From: Pelagicoccus sp. SDUM812002
GTDB taxonomy: Bacteria; Verrucomicrobiota; Verrucomicrobiia; Opitutales; Opitutaceae
DNA: 64,000 nt
Assembly (NCBI RefSeq): GCF_031127835.1
Contig: NZ_JARXHX010000002.1
Location: forward strand, 390,020 to 454,019
Reading direction: 5' to 3'
Position 1 is the first letter of the stretch, and every line of letters starts with the position of its first letter. The notes beneath the pieces were generated by a model. It saw only the letters and a program-made list of their open reading frames with translations. It was not told where the DNA came from and made no database searches. The translations under genes and the position numbers were made by a program. Of this stretch, positions 8,656 to 16,565 are shown one piece after another.

Positions 8656-10040
8656 AGTCTCTCCCTAGATTTGCCATTATCGGTCACCCGAACGAAGGAA
8701 AGTCTTCCATCGTGGCGACGCTTTCCTTGAACGACGGGGTTGCCATCAGCGCAACTCCTGGGGAGACGATCCAGCAGCAACGTTTCGATTTGAAGGCGGG
8801 TGAACAGACGATTATCGAGTTTGTGGATACGCCGGGCTTCCAGAATCCGCAGGCCACCTTGCAATGGTTTCGCGAGAATGAAGAAGCAGGGGATGGACGG
8901 GTAAAACGTTTTATCGAAACCCATGGCGATGATCCTGACTTTCATCACGACTGCGAGTTGCTGCGCCCGGTATTGGAAGGAGCAGGGATCCTGTACGTCG
9001 TGGACGCTTCGCGTCCAATGACTGCGGTTGATACGGCGGAGATGGAAATCCTGCGCCTGACGGCTCGGCCACGCATGGCGATTATTAATCCGAAGTCGAA
9101 CGAGAGCCGCTTTCTGCAGAGCTGGAAAACGACCTTCCGTCAGCACTTCAATTCGGTGCGCACCTTTAACGCTCAGACGGCTCGCTACTTGGATCGTATC
9201 GAACTTTTGGAGGCGCTAAAGAGCATCGACCAAGATTGGGAACCGGCCCTGAGTGAAGCGGTGGAACTGGTGCGCATGGATCGGCAACGTTCGACGGAGC
9301 GTGCCGCGGAGGCAATCGTCGAGCATTTGGAGCAATCGCTTCGCTGCAGCTGCAGTTCTTTCTTGGAACACGAGAGCGGGGTGGAGCTGGAGAAACGGAA
9401 GCTGGAAAGCGAGTACCGGGCGAAGCTGGCGAAAATCGAAAAGCGCTTCCGCGAGCAAATCCGCGACGTCTATTCGGTGCGGAAAGTCGCGGTAGAGTTA
9501 CCCGAGAATTCGGTCCTCGCGGAAGACCTATTTTCGGAGCGGGCTTGGCAAGCTCTGGGCCTGACTCAGAAGCAGCTCGCTATCGCGGGGGCTCTGCTGG
9601 GTGCCGGAATTGGCGTCGGAGCGGACTTGGCTGCGGGCGGTATTACCTTCGGTGTTTTTGCTTCAATTGGAGCGGCGATTGGAGCGGGATCAGCTTTGTG
9701 GAAAGGCAAGGATTTGGCTCGAGCGAAGATCAGCCAACTGCCCCTCGGAGGTCTTAAGGTAACGGTCGGCCCCAACGTATCCGAACAGTTTCCCTTCGTG
9801 CAGCTGGACCGCTACTTCCTGTACGTTGAGTTTGTCTCTAATTGGGCACATGCGCGGCAGGAGGCGGAGGTGCATTTGGTCGAGTCTAACGAAAAGGCTG
9901 GCTTGAGTTCCACGTGGGAGCAAGGAGACCTCAAGGTCGCGACCCGTTTCGTGAAAGCCGTAAAAAGCAGAAACGCGGAAGAGTTAGAGTCCAGCGGCCG
10001 GGCATTGCGTCAGTTACTGGTGGGCGTCTTGGGCGCTTAG
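8652..10040 (+). CDS. DUF3482-type GTPase
   Basis: A 462-residue P-loop GTPase. G1 is GHPNEGKSS near residues 11-19, and G3 is DTPG in FVDTPGFQNP around residues 60-65. The middle has a charged helical stretch (EKRFREQIRDVY) and the C-terminal half has a glycine/alanine-rich hydrophobic hairpin (LGAGIGVGADLAAG) that could contact membrane. The ATG at 8652 is preferred over an upstream start at 8592 because it gives the ATGA overlap and places G1 close to the N-terminus. It is transcribed with the DUF2868 membrane gene, suggesting a two-part membrane GTPase system. Confidence 0.85.
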   Translation: MKSLPRFAIIGHPNEGKSSIVATLSLNDGVAISATPGETIQQQRFDLKAGEQTIIEFVDTPGFQNPQATLQWFRENEEAGDGRVKRFIETHGDDPDFHHDCELLRPVLEGAGILYVVDASRPMTAVDTAEMEILRLTARPRMAIINPKSNESRFLQSWKTTFRQHFNSVRTFNAQTARYLDRIELLEALKSIDQDWEPALSEAVELVRMDRQRSTERAAEAIVEHLEQSLRCSCSSFLEHESGVELEKRKLESEYRAKLAKIEKRFREQIRDVYSVRKVAVELPENSVLAEDLFSERAWQALGLTQKQLAIAGALLGAGIGVGADLAAGGITFGVFASIGAAIGAGSALWKGKDLARAKISQLPLGGLKVTVGPNVSEQFPFVQLDRYFLYVEFVSNWAHARQEAEVHLVESNEKAGLSSTWEQGDLKVATRFVKAVKSRNAEELESSGRALRQLLVGVLGA

Positions 10041-10192
10041 GCCGTTTCTAGAGAAAGGGGTAACGCCGAACCAAGTGGTAAACTTGCCTTTTAATCGAGG
10101 CAGGCAGGACTGGATGACCTTCTTGCTCTTGCGAGCGGCTGCGAAACTGTATTGGCCGAGGCAAATCCGGGATAGGGTAACGGGATCGGTCT

Positions 10193-10510
10193 CTATTTCG
10201 CGGCTTCGCCTTCGCTTTCGCCCCAGTCTCTAAAAAGGCGCAGGGTGGCCTCCACTTTTTCGGGGCCGTTGTCCATTTGCGTGAGGGTGTTGTACTGGCC
10301 GAGGAAGGTGGGTGGGTCAGAGTTCGGTACTTGCTGGGTTGGGCTTTTTGTTTCAGTCGTTGCATACGGCTCTTTTGCTTCAGTACCAGAGGAGGTCGCT
10401 GATGGTTCGGTCGCCTTTGGTTGGTTGAGGTTCAGCTTGGAAGAGACGAACAAGAGCCCTACTACGAGGCAAAGGCCGCCGAGGAGAGTGACGCTGGAGG
10501 TAAGCTTCAT
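10193..10510 (-). CDS. Small membrane-anchored hypothetical protein
   Basis: A 105-residue ORF beginning MKLTSSVTLLGGLCLVVGLL, a clear signal anchor or signal peptide, followed by a Ser/Thr/Pro/Glu-rich linker and a short acidic C-terminal helix (VEATLRLFRDWGESEG). No family recognised. The start lies about 80 nt from the promoter inverted repeat of RNA copy 2 on the opposite strand, so the two units are divergent. The linker-plus-helix layout suggests an exported protein, possibly truncated at its C-terminus. No strong ribosome binding site is seen. Confidence 0.55.
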   Translation of the reverse strand: MKLTSSVTLLGGLCLVVGLLFVSSKLNLNQPKATEPSATSSGTEAKEPYATTETKSPTQQVPNSDPPTFLGQYNTLTQMDNGPEKVEATLRLFRDWGESEGEAAK

Positions 10511-10591
10511 TGGATCGAGGCTGGGGAGCGAAAACGTTTCGCTTAGGAAAGCGGCGGTGCGACTTCGTTCCCTTGGGAGTCTGGACGAGAT

Positions 10592-10657
10592 ATAGGGAGA
10601 ACCTATGAAAAGTAGAGGTAACAAGTATTTCTCATTATGACGTTTTGTTCGTATAGT
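10592..10657 (+). promoter_or_regulatory. Promoter and upstream inverted repeat, RNA element copy 2
   Basis: ATAGG-GAGAA-CCTAT at 10592-10606, AAGTATTTC at 10623-10631, TTCTCA at the -35 position (10629-10634) and TATAGT at 10652-10657, with the same spacings as copy 1. Confidence 0.8.
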
Positions 10658-10688
10658 AAGCATGTCCAACAACAAAACAGACACGAAC

Positions 10689-10859
10689 ATGAATACACTA
10701 ACTACTACTAAGATCATCGAAGCTACAGTCGCCGCAGTTGTGATACTCGCAGGCGCGGCACTGATCATCCCTGCTGTGGGAGTGCTCGCAGCAGTTGGCC
10801 TAGTCGCCGGTGGACTCGCCACTATGGCGGCACTAGAAACTAAGGAGCGCGCTTACTAA
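10689..10859 (+). CDS. 56-residue hydrophobic small protein, paralogue 2
   Basis: Starts MNTLTTTKIIEATVAAVVIL and ends ETKERAY; 56 residues. A longer version from an ATG at 10662 is possible on paper, but that codon lies only 5 nt after the TATAGT box, at or before the expected transcription start, and the two paralogues begin at the position of 10689. Residues 12-47 are hydrophobic with Pro at 28, conserved in all three copies. The C-terminus ALETKERAY is charged. No recognised family; a membrane peptide is inferred from composition. Confidence 0.77.
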   Translation: MNTLTTTKIIEATVAAVVILAGAALIIPAVGVLAAVGLVAGGLATMAALETKERAY

Positions 10860-10974
10860 GCCGCCCGTCGGGATGGGTGGCCCGAGAGCCACGCCGCCTG
10901 CCTTACACTTTTTGGGGTAACATACAAAATAGATAGCATATAGGGATTAGGGGTAGTCCCGCTATCAAAGAGAA

Positions 10975-11007
10975 GCCCGCACTGAGCTTAGCTCAGGCGG
11001 GCTTTTT
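10975..11007 (+). terminator. Intrinsic terminator, RNA element copy 2
   Basis: GCCCGC-A-CTGAGC (10975-10987), loop TTA, GCTCAG-GCGGGC (10991-11002), then TTTTT. The stem sequence is identical to copy 1. Confidence 0.93.
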
Positions 11008-11101
11008 GCCATTCAGTTCTCAAGGATTCGGCGACTAGGTCCTCATTTAGTTAGCGGGAAGTTTGCCAATAGTGAGGTGGATTGTGCTTGGAAGTCCAGG
11101 A

Positions 11102-11884
11102 TCAGGGCTTTTTGCGGTTGCTGTAGCGAGAGCTGCTTTCGTCGAGTATGGCCTTTTCTTCGGGAGTGAGGCTTTGGAAGCCAGTTTCCGAAATCTTGTC
11201 GAGGATGACGTCGATCTCCTTGGTGCGGGTGATGCTCTGAACGGTGTTTTGCTTTTTGGGGCTAGATTTCGATTTGGTGACAATCTTGATGTTCAGTTTT
11301 GCCTGAATCCATCCTGTCATGAAATGGCAACTACGCACACCTTCTATATGGAGTATGGTGAAGGCGGCAAGTATTGAGAACCAGAGCGCGGCTAGGCTGC
11401 CCCACGATTTGTAGCCGAGATACTGTAGGGTTTGCACACCGACGATGAATAGTACGAACCACTTTACTTGAATGTTGAACCACATCGCGGCACTCGGATA
11501 CATCAAGGCGAAGCCGACAAAGATCGCGAAGTGAACGGATCCCTCGCCCACGAGTGGCAGGTCTCCGATAAAAGGTGAGAGGACGAAAAGTCCGAGAGCT
11601 GGCAAGGCGGTTAACGCCGCGTAGAACCAAATGAACTTTCGAGTGCCGAGCAGGTTTTCCACCTCACCGCCGAAACGCCAGAAGAAGTAGAGCCCGACAG
11701 CGAACCAGATGTCTATCGCGTGAACGAAGGGATAGCTCAACAGCGTCCAGATGCGAAATTCTTTCAGAGCGGTGGCCGAGTAGACGAGTTCGTTGAACCA
11801 GGTGGCCGCTGCCCAACCGGAGCCGAAGGTGACGACGAGAGCGGTCAAGGCGTGGAGCGCGACGAGCGTGTTGGTCGCGTCCAT
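11102..11884 (-). CDS. Rhomboid-like membrane protein, probably catalytically inactive
   Basis: A 260-residue protein with about six membrane segments and a cytoplasmic tail. The C-terminal ILDKISETGFQSLTPEEK resembles the tail found on many bacterial rhomboid-family proteins. The usual GASG serine motif is replaced by GEGSVHFA before the typical FALMYP, and no histidine is found in the last membrane helix (SLAALWFSILAAF), so the Ser-His dyad appears absent. The ATG at 11884 has a good ribosome binding site (GGGGAAG, 6 nt upstream); a start at 11950 would add 22 residues without one. The gene converges on RNA copy 2 and diverges from copy 3. Confidence 0.75.
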   Translation of the reverse strand: MDATNTLVALHALTALVVTFGSGWAAATWFNELVYSATALKEFRIWTLLSYPFVHAIDIWFAVGLYFFWRFGGEVENLLGTRKFIWFYAALTALPALGLFVLSPFIGDLPLVGEGSVHFAIFVGFALMYPSAAMWFNIQVKWFVLFIVGVQTLQYLGYKSWGSLAALWFSILAAFTILHIEGVRSCHFMTGWIQAKLNIKIVTKSKSSPKKQNTVQSITRTKEIDVILDKISETGFQSLTPEEKAILDESSSRYSNRKKP

Positions 11885-12184
11885 GGGTATCTTCCCCAGG
11901 TAAAACAGGGGCTGATGTGTTTGGGTGGAGCGAGTAGCGTTGAAGGTCATCTGCGTCTAATGCGGATTATTGATGCCACCCTAGGTACGGAGCATGGGGT
12001 GTCAAACGGTGAGCCTATTCGTGGTGGCATTAAATTTGTAGTGGTTTGTGGATACGTAAAGTGTTGCCTATGGAGAGCGCACGGCTCTGGTGCACATGGC
12101 CTTACGAAGGAGCTACTCCTTGGATTTCATGGAAATGAGCTTCCGAATTCCGTAGGTTGGAGGATGGGGCTTTAGGTCGAAGTC

Positions 12185-12250
12185 ATAGGCAAAGACTATA
12201 AAATGTAGAGACAACAAGTATTTCACATTATAGCCGAAATCCCGTATAGT
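12185..12250 (+). promoter_or_regulatory. Promoter and upstream inverted repeat, RNA element copy 3
   Basis: ATAGG-CAAAG-ACTAT at 12185-12199, AAGTATTTC at 12216-12224, TTCACA at 12222-12227 and TATAGT at 12245-12250, with the same spacings as the other copies. The stretch 11951-12180 upstream holds nothing I can identify. Confidence 0.8.
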
Positions 12251-12276
12251 GTGTTCAGAAACAGAAAGAAGATAAG

Positions 12277-12447
12277 ATGAATACAGTAAATAAGACACAG
12301 TTGATTGAAGCCACCGTCGCCACCGCCGCGGTGATCGGACTCGCAGCAGTCGTCATACCCAACCTGGGAATCATGGCCGCTGTGGTTGCAGTAGGAGCAG
12401 GGCTCGCCGCAATGGGCGCCCTTGAGACCAAGAAGCGCGCTTACTAA
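12277..12447 (+). CDS. 56-residue hydrophobic small protein, paralogue 3
   Basis: Starts MNTVNKTQLIEATVATAAVI and ends ETKKRAY; again exactly 56 residues, with Pro at 28 and the conserved ALE(T/N) and RAY ends. The ATG follows a purine-rich AGAAAGAAGATAAG leader like that of paralogue 1. The hydrophobic core differs at many positions from paralogues 1 and 2 yet stays Ala/Val/Ile/Gly-rich, indicating selection for a membrane-compatible peptide. No recognised family. The gene converges on the acyltransferase gene. Confidence 0.77.
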   Translation: MNTVNKTQLIEATVATAAVIGLAAVVIPNLGIMAAVVAVGAGLAAMGALETKKRAY

Positions 12448-12593
12448 GCCGCTCGTCGGGAAGGCGTCTCGAGTTCCGTCGATAGGTACAGGACCTGAAG
12501 ACGAGCCGCGCCACTGACACACACAGTTTTTTGGGGTAACACACAAAATAGATAGCACACAGGGATTAGGGGTAGTCCCGTTATCAAAGAGAA

Positions 12594-12626
12594 GCCCGCG
12601 CTGAGCTTAGCTCAGGCGGGCTTTTT
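12594..12626 (+). terminator. Intrinsic terminator, RNA element copy 3
   Basis: GCCCGC-G-CTGAGC (12594-12606), loop TTA, GCTCAG-GCGGGC (12610-12621), then TTTTT. The bulged base is G instead of A. Confidence 0.93.
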
Positions 12627-12674
12627 GCTACTATAGTGGGTAGGCTAACTTCGCGGACACAGGGCCAGGAAGAT

Positions 12675-13922
12675 TCAGGACGGTATCCTCGAGCTATTTA
12701 TTCTGGTGAGTTTGCCGGGAACCCTTCCCAGGAGATAGGATGGTTTCCTCCTGCCGTTGAGGATCTTGCCGACGAACGTGGGGCGGATCAGGAGGTCGTA
12801 GATGAAGAGGGAACCTCCGATGGTGATCAAAGAGATGGCGGTGAGCTTGATGGACCAGTGATAGGGAAGCTCAGCGAAGGCAACCTGCAGCCAGACTACA
12901 ATTGGCAAGTGCACGAGGTAGAGCCAGTAAGAGGCGTCGGCGATGTAGCGCACAACGCTATTAGGGCGGTGGCAAAATTTCTTGAAAAGTCCGATGGAAA
13001 GAAAAACAAGGCTAAGCATGGTGTAAGCGTAGGCATATATAAAGCCGACGTGGAAAAGGGTGTAGAACTCGTGGGTGTATTCCCTTTCAAATTCCGAAAA
13101 AGCGATGATGGTAGCGATGCTGCCCAGGCAATTGAACGCTCGGACCCAGCTAAATCGGCAGAGGCTGTCGAGCAATTCCGCTTGGCGGTGCAGGGTCCAA
13201 CCGAAGGCGAAGAAGCCGCCGTAGATAGCGAAGGTTGGCAGGTGGGGTAGAAGTGACTTGTCTGGTGTATCCATTCCCCAATGACTCATGAACCAGAGTC
13301 CGCAAGCGATGGGTGCTGAGAGAAGGAGAAGAGCCAGCTTGGAGTGGGCGAGCCATCGTGTTACGCCGTCTGTTAGCGTGGTAGCATAGCCGTATGCAGT
13401 TGGGATGAGCTCTATGAAGCTGCGGATTGCCAAGGTGGCGGCGGTGATGACGAGCAGGTAGTAGAGGAACCAGAGATGCGTTCCGACCAATATGCCTGCG
13501 GGGAGTGTATTCAGTGTTTGGAAACCATACTTGAAGCCTTCGAGTATGTTGACATCTCCTTGGAGGCTTGCTGCTCCCATGACCCAGCCGCTTACCAATA
13601 GAGGACGGAGGATGAACCAGCCAATAACGAAGGGGATGCCAATGCGAACGATTCGTGATTGGGCGAATGAGGAGAAGCCGCCTTTGTGGAAGGTCATGTG
13701 GCTGAAGAACCCAGCGATCAGGAAAAAGAGCTCCATGCGGAAGGAGTGGCTGATCAGCATGAAGACCGAGATGAATGAGCTCGTCGATACGTCCATCACC
13801 GCCCACCCGATGAAAATCGGAGTGAAGGAAAGGCTGGCGTGGAAGACGATGCCGAGGATGAGGGCGAAGGCCCTCACGGCATCGAGGTGGTAGAGCCGGT
13901 AGTTGGCGGGAGGTGTTTGCAT
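12675..13922 (-). CDS. Acyltransferase 3 family membrane protein (MdoC/OpgC-like)
   Basis: A 415-residue integral membrane protein with about ten hydrophobic segments. It opens with RLYHLDAVRAFALILGIVFH, matching the acyltransferase-3 N-terminus with the conserved His in VFHAS, and continues with SFRMELFFLIAGFF. Members transfer acyl groups to exported glycans or other carbohydrates; the subgroup resembling glucan biosynthesis protein C succinylates or modifies periplasmic glucans. The acceptor cannot be told here. The ATG at 13922 is chosen because the extra 33 residues from 14021 are not family-like and would overlap the next gene. The upstream CIA30 gene lies 95 nt away on the same strand. 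Confidence 0.85.
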   Translation of the reverse strand: MQTPPANYRLYHLDAVRAFALILGIVFHASLSFTPIFIGWAVMDVSTSSFISVFMLISHSFRMELFFLIAGFFSHMTFHKGGFSSFAQSRIVRIGIPFVIGWFILRPLLVSGWVMGAASLQGDVNILEGFKYGFQTLNTLPAGILVGTHLWFLYYLLVITAATLAIRSFIELIPTAYGYATTLTDGVTRWLAHSKLALLLLSAPIACGLWFMSHWGMDTPDKSLLPHLPTFAIYGGFFAFGWTLHRQAELLDSLCRFSWVRAFNCLGSIATIIAFSEFEREYTHEFYTLFHVGFIYAYAYTMLSLVFLSIGLFKKFCHRPNSVVRYIADASYWLYLVHLPIVVWLQVAFAELPYHWSIKLTAISLITIGGSLFIYDLLIRPTFVGKILNGRRKPSYLLGRVPGKLTRINSSRIPS

Positions 13923-14017
13923 GGCGTGAGTTGGGGTGGGTGGGGAAGCGGCTCTGAATTGCGGCAGAACGCCGCTTCCCTCAATTGGAGAATTGTGTAA
14001 TTTAATAACAATTAAAT

Positions 14018-14590
14018 TCAATAGAAGCCGATTTCTTCGACTTCGAAGGCGAAGGAGCCGGGTTGCATATCGTAGGCGATGAGACTGAGGCTGGCGATGG
14101 TCTCGGTATTGAGTTCGGTTTGTTCAGACCAAGCTCGGCGCATGGAAGCAAAGGGCACTTTGACCTCTTGGAACGTGTCGCCTGCTTTGCGTGCGATGGG
14201 GGCGGCGTGGTAGTCGAAGTTGGTGATTTCGGAACTGTTCGCGGAGATCGATAGGTTTCCTTTCTCGATGCGAATCTTTAACTGGATGCCTTCGTATTCG
14301 CTGAGGTCTTGCGGCTGTCCGGTGGCCTCGAGGAGGAAAACGGTGCTGGCCCAGCCGGGTTGACCGCGGGGTGGCTGGATGTCGCCTTTAGCCTCGAGGG
14401 TTCCCTCGCTGACTAGGTAGTCGGTGGTAGTCTTTCCGCCGGCCGAGGAGTCGTCGGCGAAGAGACGCGGTAGTCCGAGGCTGTTGGCGTCGGGGTTGCT
14501 GAAGTCGTCGACGAGCTGCGGAGCTGCGCTTGCGGTCGCTGCGGTGGCAACGAGGCTTAAGGTGGCGATAAGCTTTTTCAGTGAATTCAT
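14018..14590 (-). CDS. Secreted CIA30-domain protein
   Basis: A 190-residue protein with a typical signal peptide (MNSLKKLIATLSLVATAATA, cleavage near SAA-PQ). The mature part resembles the CIA30/galactose-binding-like fold: LVDDFSNPD, an internal LSEYEGIQLKIR, and PFASMRRAWSEQTELN ending in FEVEEIGFY. Such small exported domains are frequent in Verrucomicrobiota and may bind carbohydrate, but no enzymatic activity is expected. It is divergent from the sigma factor gene, with an inverted repeat between them. Confidence 0.8.
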   Translation of the reverse strand: MNSLKKLIATLSLVATAATASAAPQLVDDFSNPDANSLGLPRLFADDSSAGGKTTTDYLVSEGTLEAKGDIQPPRGQPGWASTVFLLEATGQPQDLSEYEGIQLKIRIEKGNLSISANSSEITNFDYHAAPIARKAGDTFQEVKVPFASMRRAWSEQTELNTETIASLSLIAYDMQPGSFAFEVEEIGFY

Positions 14591-14660
14591 AGTAGAGGTG
14601 CTTCTTAGATATTTTGTTACGCTCGTCGCTTTCGCTGGGAGCTTTTGATGTTCACTGGGT

Positions 14661-14772
14661 AAGTGCCCGGGAGGCGAAAGGAGGTGACATTTTTTTGCTT
14701 ATTTCTGCGGAAAGCGGAGAGGTTTTGTTTTTTTCGGATTTCCTGTCACCTTCCTGGTGGTGCCGGGCACTT
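14661..14772. repeat. Imperfect 29-bp inverted repeat between divergent genes (REP-like)
   Basis: Arms at 14661-14689 and 14744-14772 are related as inverted copies: the outer 10 bases AAGTGCCCGG and the inner 8 bases AGGTGACA match perfectly, with 21 of 29 positions matching overall. The spacer is 54 nt of T-rich sequence. The GTGCC/GGCAC core resembles REP-type extragenic palindromes. It could instead be a pair of operator sites serving the two divergent genes. Confidence 0.65.
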
Positions 14773-14786
14773 GTCTTCCGAAGCCC

Positions 14787-16403
14787 ATGAATAAAGAAAA
14801 GGAAAACCCAACGTATATAGATACCAGTGACGCGTCATTGGTCGTCGCTTGCCTCGGTGGAGACCGGCAAGCGTTTGGTAAAATCGTTACCCGCTACCAA
14901 AGCCTGCTGTGCTCGGTGGCGTACTCGTCGCTCGGAAGCTTGAGCGCTAGCGAGGATGTAGCTCAGGAAGCGTTTTTGGAGGCTTGGAAAAAGCTGAGTA
15001 CCTTGCGCGAACCGGAGAAACTAAAGTCCTGGTTATGTGGAATCTTGCGTTTCAAGATTAGCCACTGGCGGCGCAAGCACGCGAGGCAGCCCGTGTATGA
15101 GTCAGAAACGGGTGGCGAGTTGGAAAGCATGGAATCGGAAGACGAAGGGGTTGAAGAAACAACGATGAAAGAAGAAGAGCAGGCACTGCTTTGGAAGGCA
15201 TTGGAAAAGGTGCCTGAGAATTATCGCGAACCTTTGGTTCTCTATTACCGCGAGCATCAATCGATCGAGCACGTAGCCTACGAGCTAGACTTGTCGGAAA
15301 GCGCGGTAAAGCAGCGCCTCTCTCGAGGTCGCAAGATGTTGCAGGAACGCATGATGGGCTTTGTGGAAGATTCGCTGGTTCGCAGCTCGCCGAGTCGTGT
15401 ATTCACAATGGGAGTACTGGCTGCCCTTCCCGCGCTCGCACCACCTGCCAAGGCTGCTGGCGCTGGAGTAGTCGCTGCGAAGTTGGGAGTCTGGGCAAAG
15501 TGGGCGAGCGTCGTCACTTTTCTCGGAACGTTCTCCGGAGTGATCAGCAGCTTTTTTGCCGTGAGAGCTAGCCTAGACCAATCGCGAACGCTGCGAGAAC
15601 GGCAAAACGTGATTCGTACGACGGCATCCTTTTTCGGAGTAGCTGGAGTCCTGATCGGCGGCGGATACCTAATGCTGTATCTTGCTTTGGAGTCGTATGA
15701 ATACAGTGGATACTACGCAGCTGGGATTCATATACTCGTTTTTGCCGCGACGGTGGCCTATTGCGTGATGACGTATAGAATGTTTAAATACTCGCTCAGC
15801 TTGCGTCGCGAAGAGCGTAAAGCCCACCCGGAGAAATTTATGGATGAGCGGGACCAGAAGGAGGCCAAGGGACGAGATTACAAAAGCCGCTGGAAACTTT
15901 TCGGTGCACCTCTGGTGCATATTCGATTCGCAATCGCAGAGGACGGCGACAAACCGGTGTTTGGCTGGATCGCAGCCGGCGAGAAGGCCTACGGGTTGTT
16001 GTTCGCTTGGGGCGGCTTTGCAGTGGCTCCCGTGAGCGTGGGAATCATTTCAATCGGTTTGTTGAGTGTGGGATCGATAAGTTTTGGTTTAGTCGGTCTG
16101 GGAATGGTTGCCTGGGGAGTGGTGGCGTTTGGTTCGTCCGCTGTCGGCTGGAACGCCTATGCAAGCTTGTCGGCTCTCGGTGGCGACACGGCGTTCTCGG
16201 GCGGTTTCGCGGTAGCGAGTGAAGCGGCCATAGGCAAAGTGGCTTTCGCCGCGGAAGCGAATAACGAAGCTGCGGTAGAATTGACACGTTTAGCCTCACT
16301 GGAGGCAAGCTACGTTGGCGCTCTCGGTCTGATCGCGGTGCTGGTTATCGTTCCAGTCGTGTTCTACGCGAAGGCAGTGCGACAGCGTTTCGGGAAACAA
16401 TGA
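14787..16403 (+). CDS. ECF sigma factor with multi-pass membrane extension
   Basis: A 538-residue protein. Residues 1-190 are an ECF sigma factor: region 2 with DVAQEAFLEAWKKL and LKSWLCGILRFKISHWRRK, and region 4 with LPENYREP-like VPENYREPLVLYY and the helix-turn-helix SESAVKQRLSRGRKML. The remainder is membrane-embedded: an Ala-rich segment (about 200-220), two or three helices (about 235-330), and a Gly/Ser-rich hydrophobic repeat (VGIISIGLLSVGSISFGLVG) near 410-450. Fusion of sigma and membrane domains suggests a tethered or self-inhibited regulator. The ATG at 14787 is used because a GTG at 14757 lies inside the inverted repeat. RNA copy 4 follows 90 nt after the stop. Confidence 0.88.
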   Translation: MNKEKENPTYIDTSDASLVVACLGGDRQAFGKIVTRYQSLLCSVAYSSLGSLSASEDVAQEAFLEAWKKLSTLREPEKLKSWLCGILRFKISHWRRKHARQPVYESETGGELESMESEDEGVEETTMKEEEQALLWKALEKVPENYREPLVLYYREHQSIEHVAYELDLSESAVKQRLSRGRKMLQERMMGFVEDSLVRSSPSRVFTMGVLAALPALAPPAKAAGAGVVAAKLGVWAKWASVVTFLGTFSGVISSFFAVRASLDQSRTLRERQNVIRTTASFFGVAGVLIGGGYLMLYLALESYEYSGYYAAGIHILVFAATVAYCVMTYRMFKYSLSLRREERKAHPEKFMDERDQKEAKGRDYKSRWKLFGAPLVHIRFAIAEDGDKPVFGWIAAGEKAYGLLFAWGGFAVAPVSVGIISIGLLSVGSISFGLVGLGMVAWGVVAFGSSAVGWNAYASLSALGGDTAFSGGFAVASEAAIGKVAFAAEANNEAAVELTRLASLEASYVGALGLIAVLVIVPVVFYAKAVRQRFGKQ

Positions 16404-16493
16404 CGGAAATTTCGCTTTTTTCGCGTGATGATTCTAGACCTTATTCAAGGTAAGATGCAGGAAATCAGCGAGTTAAAACCTGAACGCTACAGT

Positions 16494-16559
16494 ATAGGAG
16501 ATGCCTATGATTACTAGTGGAATGAAGTATTTCCAATTATAGCAGGTTTATCGTATAGT
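16494..16559 (+). promoter_or_regulatory. Promoter and upstream inverted repeat, RNA element copy 4
   Basis: ATAGG-AGATG-CCTAT at 16494-16508, AAGTATTTC at 16525-16533, TTCCAA at 16531-16536 and TATAGT at 16554-16559, with spacings identical to the other four copies. Confidence 0.8.
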
Positions 16560-16565
16560 TCTCCT

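Larger units (their letters stand above)
10664..11007 (+). ncRNA. Repeated structured RNA element, copy 2 (long class with small ORF)
   Basis: A predicted transcript of about 344 nt with the 56-codon ORF at 10689-10859. The 3' module has TTTTTGGGGTAACATAC, outer stem GATAGC (10932-10937) with GCTATC (10961-10966), inner hairpin GGGATTA (10943-10949) with TAGTCCC (10954-10960) around GGGG, then the terminator. The 17 nt spanning the ORF stop (AGCGCGCTTACTAAGCC) are identical in copies 1, 2 and 3, more conservation than the protein alone would require, which suggests RNA-level constraint there. Confidence 0.78.
12257..12626 (+). ncRNA. Repeated structured RNA element, copy 3 (long class with small ORF)
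   Basis: A predicted transcript of about 370 nt with the ORF at 12277-12447. The 3' module has TTTTTTGGGGTAACACAC, outer stem GATAGC (12551-12556) with GTTATC (12580-12585, one G-U pair), inner hairpin GGGATTA (12562-12568) with TAGTCCC (12573-12579) around GGGG, then the terminator. The region between the ORF stop and the 3' module is about 26 nt longer than in copies 1 and 2, showing that this part is less constrained. Confidence 0.78.

Noticed and set aside
10662..10859. 65-residue version of small protein paralogue 2
   Set aside because: Its ATG is only 5 nt after the TATAGT box, at or before the expected transcript start; the paralogues begin at the site matching 10689.
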